Below, one piece after another: positions 1 through 9,078 of a stretch of 64,000 nt of DNA; within the stretch, counting starts at the first letter, position 1, and the number at the start of each line of letters is the position of its first letter. Source of the stretch: JAPLHP01 sp963720375. Its GTDB lineage: Bacteria; Chloroflexota; Dehalococcoidia; UBA2247; RBG-13-53-26. The notes below the pieces were generated by a model, which was not told the DNA's origin, searched no databases, and was given only the letters and a program-made list of their open reading frames with translations. The position numbers and the translations under genes are program-made. The DNA is taken from NCBI GenBank assembly GCA_963720375.1, contig CAVRFM010000011.1:1-64000 (forward strand), read 5' to 3'.

Positions 1-2
1 AA

Positions 3-938
3 CATGGCACATGCAACTTCTGCCTCGATTCACAACACAAAGATACTCGAGAGGAGAGGGCCAGGGACTACAGAGAGAAGTTCAACAGCCTGGTATCAGA
101 CTATAAGGGCAAGAGCGTATATGATGCGCTTATGTGCTACAGCGGGGGCAAGGACAGCACCTACACGTTGGCTCTTCTGAAAGAGAAGTATGGCCTGAAT
201 GTTCTCGCAGTGACTCTCGACAATGGGTTTGTGTCAAATCAGGCATCGCAGAACATACACAACGTCGTGGAGAGACTGGGGATAGACCACATTTTCTTCA
301 AGCCCAGTTTCCATGTATTGGCCAAGATATTCCGCACGTGTGCCACCAGGGACATATTCCCTCCCAAGACCCTGGAAAGGGCAAGCACTATCTGTACTTC
401 TTGTATGGCAATCTTGAAATCGAGCGCACTGCGCCTTGCACTGGAGAAGGACATTCCCTTCATTGCTTTTGGATGGTCTCCAGGTCAGGCTCCAATTACC
501 TCTTCCATTATGCGCAACAACCCCGACATGGTGAGAATGATGCAAAAGACCCTGTTCGATCCGCTGTATAAAATCGCCGGTGATGACATAAAGCCGTATT
601 TCCTTGAAGAGAAGCACTTCAGCAGCGATTATCGTTTCCCCTACAACATCCACCCGCTGGCTTTTCTGGACTACAGTGAAGATGATATCTATAGAGATAT
701 CTCACGCTTCGGATGGAAAGCGCCCGAGGATGTCGATGCCAATTCAACCAATTGCCTTCTCAATTCCTTTGCCAACGTTGTCCATGTTGGTCGATTTGGC
801 TTCCATCCCTATGCCTTTGAACTGGCCAACCTGGTCAGGGAAGGATATCTTGATCGTTCCAGTGCTCTTGATAAGCTGAGACGAATGGAGAATCCAGAAG
901 CTACTGCGTTAGCTAAGGAGAGACTGGGAATAACATAG
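3..938 (+). CDS. PP-loop ATP pyrophosphatase family protein (5' partial)
   Basis: The frame is open to the left edge, so the gene begins outside the window. An internal ATG at 132 lies directly before the P-loop and is too late to be the start. The signature SGGKDST follows at about 144-164; it binds ATP for adenylation in the adenine nucleotide alpha-hydrolase superfamily. Upstream in frame is a cysteine pair CNFC (12-23). Further on are ICTSCM and STNCLLN, so the protein has several cysteines that could hold a metal or Fe-S cluster, as in tRNA thiolases and sugar amidotransferases of this superfamily. The exact substrate cannot be read from the sequence. The gene ends at TAG 936-938 with no downstream partner on the same strand for almost 400 bp. 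Confidence 0.8.
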   Translation, partial: HGTCNFCLDSQHKDTREERARDYREKFNSLVSDYKGKSVYDALMCYSGGKDSTYTLALLKEKYGLNVLAVTLDNGFVSNQASQNIHNVVERLGIDHIFFKPSFHVLAKIFRTCATRDIFPPKTLERASTICTSCMAILKSSALRLALEKDIPFIAFGWSPGQAPITSSIMRNNPDMVRMMQKTLFDPLYKIAGDDIKPYFLEEKHFSSDYRFPYNIHPLAFLDYSEDDIYRDISRFGWKAPEDVDANSTNCLLNSFANVVHVGRFGFHPYAFELANLVREGYLDRSSALDKLRRMENPEATALAKERLGIT

Positions 939-1326
939 GAGTCGTCTCCAGTGAAGGCGGCAATGTCCGATATGCATCTGCTCCTTCACATGGAAGCGGC
1001 GCTCTCGAACTGTTCCTGGTCATGTCGCGGCTTCTAAGCACCGAAACGCTGATGTGCAAGAATCACAGCGCTTCTCAGCATGTGAGTGACTGCAAGTTAG
1101 TGTGGATTTGATGCGAAGCTCTTCTTGCTGGGAGGGCACAATAGCATGCCTGTTCACTTGCGATCTTTCGGAGTTAGGTTGATTGCGGTTCGGCAATTCT
1201 GGCAATTCTGGCAATCCAGCCTTCAGTAGCATTACACCTTTGCTGTGGCATGGATACGCTTGCCGGGCACGTGGTTCCAGGGCAAACCAGAGCGAGTGCT
1301 TCTGGACTTTGTGAGAGAGGGGGATT
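939..1326. other. intergenic stretch, no gene recognised
   Basis: No convincing gene is seen. A 9-bp unit, ggcaattct, is repeated almost three times in tandem at 1192-1218. Weak purine-rich sequence (gagagaggg) lies just before the ATG at 1327 and could serve as the ribosome binding site for the dehydrogenase gene. Confidence 0.5.
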
Positions 1327-2170
1327 ATGGGTAACACCACCGGACACAGAAGGAGAGAATATGCCCTGATAACTGGTGCCTCGAGTGGTATTGGCTATGA
1401 ACTGGCAAAGGTATTTGCCCGGAATGGGTTCAATCTTGTTCTGGTGGCGAGGAATCGGGAGAGGCTTGAGACAGTTGCGAAGGAGCTGGCGCGGGACTAT
1501 ATGGCCGACTGCCGTGTGATTCCAGCCGATCTTTCTCTGATGAGTGGCGTTGAAGAGGTTCACAGGAGAGTCCGTGAGAGTAACTTGACTGTCTCCGTAT
1601 TGGTCAACGATGCGGGCATTGGAAGCTACGGGCCATTCTGCCAAACCGACTTCAGGATGGAAGCTCAAGTGATCAATTTGAACGTAGTCGGGTTGACCTA
1701 CCTGACAAGGCTCTTTGTGGGGGAAATGGTAGAGAATGGATCGGGGAGAATACTCAACGTAGCTTCCGTTGCAGGATTCTGGCCCGTCCCCAACATGGCC
1801 GTATATGCTGCCACCAAGGCGTATGTGATCTCATTCAGCCAGGCATTGTCCAGTGAATTGAAGGGGAAAGGCGTACAAGTGTCAGTGCTGTGCCCCCCGC
1901 CAGGTTGATACTAACTTCCTAAAGGACGGGCAAGAGAAGGCGGTAGAACCCCATTCCGGTAGAGTCGCCAGGGTCTTGGAGCGAATGAGGTACATGGACG
2001 CGGCAACCGTGGCCTCAATAGCCTACAGGGACCTGATGAGAAGCAAGAGAGTAATCATACCTGGCGCCTTGTACCGAGCTGTTAGGGTCATCATGAAGTT
2101 TGTTCCTCAGGGGCTGGTGTCTGATCTTAGGGCGAGACAGCACAGGACGACATCTTCGGATAGACACTAG
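1327..2170 (+). pseudogene. short-chain dehydrogenase/reductase, interrupted by a frameshift
   Basis: This is an NAD(P)-dependent SDR of the DltE/YqjQ-like classical type. Visible motifs are TGASSGIG (cofactor loop, residues 17-24), NDAG, and the catalytic YAATK with an upstream Ser in NVASVAG. The first frame stops at 1908 just after VSVLCPP. The C-terminal part continues in the next frame to TAG 2168-2170, starting VDTNFLKDGQ and containing the usual substrate-loop region. The break is in a run of six C at 1893-1898. With five C the sequence reads LCPRQVDTNFL, a normal SDR join, giving about 280 residues, a typical length. It is either a sequencing error in a homopolymer or a recent mutation. 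Identity as an SDR is certain; substrate unknown. Confidence 0.85.
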
Positions 2171-2491
2171 GATTTCATCTTTCGGAGGCAACGCGGTTGG
2201 TGCAGTACGCTTTGGCTGGAAGGACTCTGTCATAGGGTCGTGGCAGAGCAACCGGTTAGTCCAAGTGCCTGAACACCAATGGACTCAGTATCCGGGTGAC
2301 CGGCAGGCTCGCAGTTTTATCTATTGAACCCCCCGGCTCACCATCACTCTCAGAAAGACATGATAACTGGATTTTTGCATCTCCCTTCGCACCTCGAAGA
2401 CACCAAGTCATTTCCTAGTGTGCCGTTGCACTTTGATACTGCGCTGTCTCAGGCGTCCAACCCGATTCCACCGGCCAACTGACTTGTCTGC

Positions 2492-2535
2492 GAATTATGC
2501 CAGCCCAACCTTAGATTGGACACGAAGGGGAGCAG
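2492..2535 (-). promoter_or_regulatory. promoter-like repeat, copy R1 (orphan)
   Basis: On the minus strand this reads CCCC, then a dyad CCAA-N7-TTGG, then GGCTGG and CATAAT followed by TCGCA. It is the same element as the copy at 5331-5373. No gene starts downstream of it on the minus strand, so it is probably a relic of the tandem duplication of the neighbouring surface-protein gene. Confidence 0.55.
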
Positions 2536-2590
2536 CGTGGAGTTCTGCAAGGCGCAGTGGGGTGAAGGCAACGCGCTGCAGTGAAGAGTA

Positions 2591-2618
2591 GAGGGGTGGG
2601 CATCTCTGTCCACCCCTC
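2591..2618 (-). terminator. stem-loop behind surface-protein gene B
   Basis: The arms gaggggtgg (2591-2599) and ccacccctc (2610-2618) pair perfectly around a loop of about 10 nt. It lies 20 bp beyond the stop of the minus-strand gene ending at 2640. There is no T-run after it, so termination is inferred from position only. Close relatives lie at 5478-5505 and 9031-9052. Confidence 0.5.
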
Positions 2619-2639
2619 TGGAGGTCTGACTGTTTCTGT

Positions 2640-5208
2640 CTATTGCTGTTGGCCCAATCTCATAAACGCGAAGTAGCCCAAACCACCTACTACGGCAACT
2701 CCAGCAAGGCCAATGAGTACCCAGCCCCACACTGGCATCCCGCCGCCGGAGGTAGTCTCTTGCGCAATTATGCCGTCAGAGGTGCCTACAACGCTCCACA
2801 GCCCCTGGCCGTTCTTGGCCTTGACTGCAAAGTAGTAGGTCGTCCCAGCACTGAGGCTAAGTCCTGTCTTGGTTACCTCAGTGTTGGTACCCACGGAAGT
2901 CCAGTTGACCACGTCGGTGCCTCCGCTAGTAGTACCTATGGCGTATTGATACTCGGTAACCCCGGATTCAGCATCGGATGAAGTCCAGCTCGCATGAAGC
3001 TGGGTCAAGTCCGGAGGAGGTCACCACGGATATCACCGGCGCCGTAGTGTCAGCGGGGCTAGCAGTGGTGAAGGTCATATCGTCGCCGTACGTTGTGCCA
3101 TCACCTACCGCCTTGGCCCGGAAATGATACGTGGTCTTGGCAGCTGAGGCCGGTCAGATTGGCGCTAAAGGTACCAATGGCCGATAGCGATTGTGCTGAG
3201 GTCTCAGAGCCATAGCTTGTAGTAGTGCCCCACTCGAAGGAGACGTTGCCGCTGGTCGCTGTGCCCAGGCTAGTCGAGGTGCCGTTCAGAGTGGCCGAAG
3301 TGGCGGTGATGCTGGTGGCAGCGCTCGTAGTCACCGACGGCGCTATAGTCGAGGTGGTGAAGGTGGCATCGTCGCCGTACGTTGTGCCATCACCTACCGC
3401 CTTGGCCCGGAAATGATACGTGGTCTTGGCGCTGAGACCGGTCAGATTGGCACTGAAGGCACCAATCGCCGATAGCGGTTGTGCTGAGGTCTCAGAGCCA
3501 TAGCTTGTAGTAGTGCCCCACTCGAAGGAGACGTTGCCGCTGGTCGCCGTGCCCAGGCGTAGTCGAGGTCGCCGTTCAGAGTGGCCGAAGTGGCAGTGAT
3601 GCTGGTGGCAGCACTCGTGGTCACCGACGGCGCTATGGTCGAGTGTGGTGAAGGTCATATCGTCGCCGTACGTTGGCCATCACCTACCGCCTTGGCCCGG
3701 AAATGATACGTGGTCTTGGCGCTGAGGCCGGTCAGGTTGTCGTTGAAGGTACCAATCGCCGATAGCGATTGTGCTGAGGTCTCAGAGCCATAGCTTGTAG
3801 TAGTGCCCCACTCGAAGGAGACGTTGCCGCTGGTCGCCGTGCCCAGGCTAGTCGAGAGTGCCGTTCAGGGTGGCTGAAGTGGTGGTGATTGGTGGCAGCG
3901 CTCGTGGTCACCGACGGCGCTATGGTCGAGTGTGGTGAAGGTCATATCGTCGCCGTACGTTGTGCCATCACCTACCGCCTTGGCCCGGAAATGATACGTG
4001 GTCTTGGCAGTGAGGACCGGTCAGATTGTCGTTAAAGGTACCAATCGCCGATAGCGGTTGTGCTGAGGTCTCAGAGCCATAGCTTGTAGAAGTGCCCCAC
4101 TCGAAGGACACATTGTCGCTGGTCGCCGCGCCCAGCGAGGTGAGGTGCCGTTCAGAGTGGCTGAAGTGTCAGTGATGCTGGTGGCCGGATTTGTGGTCAC
4201 CAGCGGCATAACTGGCAACAAGTTGAAGTTAATGCCCGAGGTGTCGTCGGGAATGGTGACCGAAACCGGGGTGGCTAAATTGCGAGCGGCGACGTTGTGG
4301 TAGTCTTCTGCGGTGACGTTGTCGTAGTACTGACTGATGTATCCAGCGGCCTCTGCCCAAACCAGGTAGCTGCCCGCGGACATATCGTGGCCCAATCTGT
4401 AAGAGTTGCTGGTGGAGCTCATGTAGACCTCGTCCACCAGATCGTGGGTAACATTGTCGAAAGCCATGACATGGGCTCCATAGATCGGCGTCCCGTCTGT
4501 TCGATAGACAGAGCCCGATATGGAGCCACATGGCCTGAGGATGAAGTCGATGCCTGAGGTGTCGTTGGGAACGGTGACCGCAACCGGGGTGGCTGAACCG
4601 ATGTCGGTGACGTTGTCGTAGTACTGGCTGAAGTACCCTTCGGCCTCTACCCTAACCAGGTAGCTGCCCGCAGGCATATCTTTGCCGATTATGTAATCGG
4701 AGTGGTCTCTCTCATCCACATCTCGTCCACCAGATCGTGGGTAACATTGTCGGCGAAAGCCATGACATGGCCTCCATAGACCGGCGTCCCGTTGTCCGAG
4801 ACGACAGAGCCCGATATGGAGCCACATGGTGTGAGGGTGAAGTTTATGCCCGAGGTGTCGATGGTAGTGACCGTAACCGGGGTGGCTGAACCGATGTCAG
4901 TGACGTTGTCGTAGTACTCACTGAAGTATCCATTGCACCGCGCCCTGACCCGGTAGTCACCCGGGGCCAGGCCTGGTATCGTGTAACTGCCGTCGGATCC
5001 TGATGTATAGGTGTCTGCTACCAAAGTGCTATCAGTTGTCGTAGGCAATCACATGAGCGTCCAAAATCGGCGTCGTTCCGTCTGCCTGGTAGACAGTGCC
5101 GGAGATTGACCCCGGAGGCGCCGCCACAGCAACACCTGCAATACCGGAGATGGACCCTATCGCCAGGGCAATCACGACAATGATTCCTAAGATGTTACGC
5201 ATGTTCAT
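2640..5208 (-). pseudogene. repeat-rich, membrane-anchored surface protein B (many frameshifts)
   Basis: The start at 5208 (MNMRNILGIIVV, with AAGGACAAGGATA upstream) opens a Sec signal peptide of about 30 residues ending AGVAVAA. Three carboxypeptidase-regulatory-like beta-sandwich repeats follow (motifs GSISG, GYF.QYYDNVT), then four fibronectin-III-like units of about 96 residues (NVSFEWGTTTSYGSETSA, TTYHFRAKAVGDGTTYG). A different FN3 domain comes last, before a C-terminal membrane helix GWVLIGLAGVAVVGGLGYF and the tail MRLGQQQ. The reading frame is broken at several places (about 5040, 4700, 4140, 4010, 3890, 3850, 3630, 3560, 3140, 3005). Most breaks lie where repeat units differ from one another. 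It is a tandem copy of gene A at 5526-8080. A cell-surface adhesin or S-layer-like role is inferred; damage may be an assembly artefact. Confidence 0.8.
3010..4190 (-). repeat. four 288-bp FN3-like repeat units of gene B
   Basis: Units recur every 282-291 bp; the same linker (LNG..SLG) lies near 4130, 3842, 3551 and 3269. Units are nearly identical to those of gene A (5650-7070), which makes the region prone to mis-assembly. Only the linker near 3269 reads in frame. Confidence 0.8.
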
Positions 5209-5330
5209 TATCCTTGTCCTTTCCGTACTTGAGGTTGACTCTGGAGTCGCAACGAGAGGACTATCAGGCCTATGTCCACGAACCACCAGAGGGCAGTCAT
5301 ATCGCTCCCTGTCTCTTCCGCTCATGCGAC

Positions 5331-5373
5331 ATTATAACCAGCCCCAACCTTAGCTTGGACATAAAGGGGAGCA
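5331..5373 (-). promoter_or_regulatory. promoter-like repeat, copy R2, upstream of gene B
   Basis: On the minus strand it shows CCCCTTTATGT, the dyad CCAAGCTAAGGTTGG, GGCTGGT and a perfect TATAAT at 5336-5331 followed by GTCGCA. It lies about 120 bp before the start of surface protein B at 5208 in the same orientation. No good -35 hexamer is present; the dyad occupies the place where one would be. Confidence 0.6.
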
Positions 5374-5388
5374 GTGTGGAGGTCTGCA

Positions 5389-5460
5389 AGGCGGCGAGTG
5401 GACTCGAACCACTGCTTAGAGCCTTGCGGGCTCTTGCCTTAACCTCTTGGCTACGCCGCC
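5389..5460 (-). tRNA. tRNA-Cys (anticodon GCA), atypical loop
   Basis: The minus strand folds into a complete cloverleaf of 72 nt. It has a 7-bp acceptor stem GGCGGCG/CGCCGCC and a D arm GCC...GGC. The anticodon stem is AGAGC/GCTCT with loop CCGCAAG, and the T arm is AGTGG/CCACT with TTCGAGT. The anticodon GCA (plus-strand 5425-5427) and discriminator U73 (5389) fit cysteine. The base before the anticodon is C instead of the nearly universal U33. CCA is not encoded. It sits between the hairpin behind gene A and promoter repeat R2, inside duplicated DNA, so it may be a real gene or a degenerating copy. Confidence 0.75.
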
Positions 5461-5477
5461 GCAGCTGGTCAGAACGA

Positions 5478-5505
5478 GAGGGGTAGACATCTCTGTCCAC
5501 CCCTC
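5478..5505 (-). terminator. stem-loop behind surface-protein gene A
   Basis: gaggggt (5478-5484) pairs with acccctc (5499-5505) 20 bp after the stop of gene A on the minus strand. It is the duplicate of the stem-loop at 2591-2618, with the core ACATCTCTGTCC conserved. There is no T-run. Confidence 0.5.
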
Positions 5506-5525
5506 TAAGGTCTGACTGTTTCTGT

Positions 5526-8080
5526 CTATTGCTGTTGGCCCAATCTCATAAACGCGAAGTAGCCCAAACCACCTACTACGGCAACTCCAGCAAGCCCAAC
5601 GAGTACCCAGCCCCACACTGGCATCCCGCCGGAACGCGCGGCCGTGGTGAAGGTCATATCGGCGCCGTACGTTGTGCCATCGCCTACTGCCTTGGCCCGG
5701 AAATGATACGTGGTGTTGGCAGTGAGACCGGTCAGATTAGCGTTAAAGGTACCAATCGCCGATAGCGATTGTGCTGAGGTCTCAGAGCCATAGCTTGTAG
5801 TAGTGCCCCACTCGAAGGAGACGTTGCCGCTGGTCGCTGTGCCCAGCGAGGTGAGGTCGCCGTTCAGAGTGGCCGAAGTGGCAGTGATGCTGGTGGCAGC
5901 GCTCGTAGTCACCGACGGCGCTATGGTCGATGTGGTGAAGGTCATATCGTCGCCGTACGTTGTGCCATCACCTACCGCCTTGGCCCGGAAATGATACGTG
6001 GTGTTGGCGCTGAGACCGGTCAGATTGGCGCTGAAGGTACCAATGGCCGATAGCGATTGTGCTGAGGTCTCAGAGCCATAGCTTGTAGTAGTGCCCCACT
6101 CGAAGGAGACGTTGCCGCTGGTCGCTGTGCCCAGGCGAGTCGAGGTCGCCGTTCAGAGTGGCCGAAGTGGTGGAGATGCTGGTGGCAGCGCTCGTAGTCA
6201 CCGATGGCGCTATAGTCGAGGTGGTGAAAGTGGCATCGTCGCCGTACGTTGTGCCATCACCTACCACCTTGGCCCGGAAATGATACGTGGTCTTGGCGCT
6301 GAGACTAGTCAGATTGGCACTGAAGGCACCAATCGCCGATAGCGGTTGTGCTGAGGTCTCAGAGCCATAGCTTGTAGTAGTGCCCCACTCGAAGGAGACG
6401 TTGCCGCTGGTCGCTGTGCCCAGCGAGGTCGAGGTCGCCGTTTAGAGTGGCCGAAGTGGCAGTGATGCTGGTGGCAGCGCCCGTGGTCACCGACGGCGCT
6501 ATGGTTGATGTGGTGAAGGTCATATCGTCGCCGTACGTTGTGCCATCACCTACCGCCTTGGCCCGGAAATGATACGTGGTCTTGGCGCTGAGGACGGTCA
6601 GATTGTCGTTAAAGGTACCAACCGCCGATAGCGATTGTGCTGAGGTCTCAGAGCCATAGCTTGTAGTAGTGCCCCACTCGAAGGACACGTTGACGCTGGT
6701 CGCCGTGCCCAGGCTGTCGAGAGTGCCGTTTAGGGTGGCTGAAGTGGTGGCCAGATTAGTGGCAGCGCTCGTGGTCACCGACGGCGCTATGGTCGATGTG
6801 GTGAAGGTCATATCGTCGCCGTACGTTGTGCCATCACCTACCGCCTTGGCCCGGAAATGATACGTGGTGTTGGCAGTGAGGACGGTCAGATTGTCGTTAA
6901 AAGTACCAACTGCCGATAGCGGTTGTGCTGAGGTCTCAGAGCCATAGCTTGTAGTAGTGCCCCACTCGAAGGACACGTTGTCGCTGGTCGCCGCGCCCAG
7001 CGAGGTGAGGTCGCCGTTCAGAGTGGCCGAAGTGTCAGTGATGCTGGTGGCCGGATTCGTGGTCACCGCCTGGACGGGCAACAAGTTGAAGTTAATGCCC
7101 GGGGTGTCGTCGGGAATGGTGACCGAAACCGGGGTGGCTAAATTGCGGGCGGCGACGTTGTGGTAGTCTTCTGCGGTGACGTTATCGTAGTACTGGCTGA
7201 TGTATCCAGCGGCCTCTGCCCAAACCAGGTAGCCGCCCGTGGGCATATCGTGGCCCAATCTGTAAGAGTTGCTGGTGGAGCTCATGTAGACCTCGTCCAC
7301 CAGGTCGTGGGTAACATTGTCAAAAGCCATGACATGGGCTCCATAGATCGGCGTCGTTCCGTCTGGCTCGTAGACAGAGCCCGATATGGAGCCACCTGGC
7401 GTGAGGGTGAAGTCGATGCCTGAGGTTTCGTTGGGAACGGTGACCGCAACCGGGGTGGCTGAACCGATGTCGGTGACGTTGTCGTAGTACTGACTGAAGT
7501 ACCCTTCGGCCTCTACCCTAACCAGGTAGCTGCCCGCAGGCAAATCTTTGCCGATTCTATAATTGTTGCTGGTGGAGCTCATCCAGGTCTCGTCCACCAG
7601 ATCGTGGGTAACATTGTCGGCGAAAGCCATGATGTGGCCTGAATAGATTGGCGTCCCATTGTCCGAGACGACAGAGCCCGATATGAAGCCACCTGGTGTG
7701 AGGGTGAAGTTTATGCCCGGGGTGTCGATGGTAGTGACCGTAACCGGGGTGGCTGAACCGATGTCAGTGACGTTGTCGTAGTACTCACTGGAGTATCCAT
7801 CGGCCCGCGCCAGGACCAGGTAGCTGCCCGGGGCCAGGCCTGGTATCGTGTAAGTGCCATCGTATCCTGACGAGTACGCGGTTGCTGCCAAAGTGTTATC
7901 AGTAGTGTCGTAGGCAGTCAAAATAGCGGAGCCGTCAATCGGCGTCGTTCCGCCTGCCTGGTAGACAGTGCCGGAGATTGACCCCGGGGACGCCGCCACA
8001 GCAACACCTGCAATACCGGAGATGGACCCTATCGCCAGGGCAATCACGACAATAATTCCTAAGATGTTACGCATGTTCAT
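5526..8080 (-). CDS. repeat-rich, membrane-anchored surface protein A (two frameshifts)
   Basis: It starts at 8080 (AAAGGATAAGGATA before ATG) with a signal peptide of about 30 residues. Three carboxypeptidase-regulatory-like repeats (about residues 31-335) and five FN3-like units of 96 residues follow, then a C-terminal helix GWVLVGLAGVAVVGGLGYF with short tail MRLGQQQ. The architecture is that of an exported, membrane-anchored fibre or adhesin. The frame is open for 573 codons to about 6430, then shifts twice, near 6430 and 6140, at the same linker of two repeat units. Removing one base at each place gives 851 codons to TAG 5526-5528 exactly in frame, so the gene is probably intact in the cell. 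Tandem paralogue of gene B. Repeats give no specific ligand. Confidence 0.85.
5650..7070 (-). repeat. five 288-bp FN3-like repeat units of gene A
   Basis: The common linker lies near 7000, 6712, 6421, 6132 and 5845, a period of 287-291 bp. Units at 7000, 6712 and 5845 read through. Those at 6421 and 6132 carry one extra base in the linker. Confidence 0.85.
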
Positions 8081-9030
8081 TATCCTTATCCTTTCCGTAC
8101 TTGAAATTGACTCTGGAATTGCAACGGGCAGACATCCGCCCGGTCGGATGCCCCCATATTCTGAAGGATCGGACCATCACGGATGGAATTGCTCCCAAAT
8201 TGGTGGGCTGCACTGTGCCTTTTGCCCGGAAGTGCTGTGCAGTTCACGGTGCGCCTTCCCCGTTCGATATTGGGGCTAGCCATCAACAGCTCTTCCCTTG
8301 CCAGCGAAACTATGAACGACACCGAAACAAGACAAGAATATCACTCCCACTAGACAGATACAAGAGGCCGCAAGTCAGCAACCATTCCCTCCGAGATTTC
8401 CCATATCGACTCGTAGTGGGCTGACCCTCGTCCCTCTTATTAGTCTTAAAATCAATGATGTACCCATTACATCTTACATCCGATTGTCAAGCCTGTTCAG
8501 AACCCCCGGACAACCCATAGCATCCCGGGAGTTCAGATCCGGCACGCCAAAACACCTGTTTAGCAACCCAGGAGTAGCTCTCCACCCGAAAAAAGAAAAT
8601 CCTTCTCCTATCTTTTTCATCTGGCTGCCTGTGTGTCTTCAGTGTCCTAGCCAGAAGCCAGGCGTAACCGGCTTATCCGCTCCAGGATGGTAGCAAAACA
8701 AAAAATGGGCTGTAGGTGGCGCTTAGCTAGGCAGTAATAACACTGGTCGGAGAGTTATGCCTGTGGATTTAAAGATATGGAATTGCTGCTACTATCCACA
8801 TAGCCTTATGGCATGCTGCAGCATAGCAGCAGCAAAGGTGCAGCTAAGTTTTGTGTGCTATAGAAGTTAGGTTTTGTGTTTGCTGAGGGAGGGGGCTCTA
8901 TGTTGTTAGGGTTGCTGCAAGTGATGCTATAAGTGCTGCTGCAGTGTGGAGATGGGCTGTCAGGATATGCAGGGTTAAAAGGGGTAGTATTTGAGAATGG
9001 GCGTACCGGAAGTCCTGATGCAAAGGAAAA
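8081..9030. other. 950-bp intergenic region without a recognised gene
   Basis: Nothing coding is convincing on either strand. The right part (8790-8960) is rich in GCTGC/GCAGC words that can fold back on each other. Minus-strand TTGACA near 8490 could belong to a promoter for gene A, but no matching -10 is clear and the leader would be about 400 nt. Confidence 0.4.
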
Positions 9031-9052
9031 GGGTGGACATTGCTGCCCACCC
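9031..9052 (-). terminator. stem-loop behind the GH16-like gene
   Basis: gggtgg (9031-9036) pairs with ccaccc (9047-9052) 27 bp after the stop of the minus-strand gene at 9079. The sequence GGGTGGACAT is shared with the palindromes at 2591, 5478 and 18326. No T-run follows. Confidence 0.45.
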
Positions 9053-9078
9053 CTATGGAGTCTCTCCTTGAAGTCAGC

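Noticed and set aside
2640..8080. CRISPR-like regular repeats
   Set aside because: The 288-bp periodicity is coding (FN3-like protein units), with no short repeat-spacer structure.
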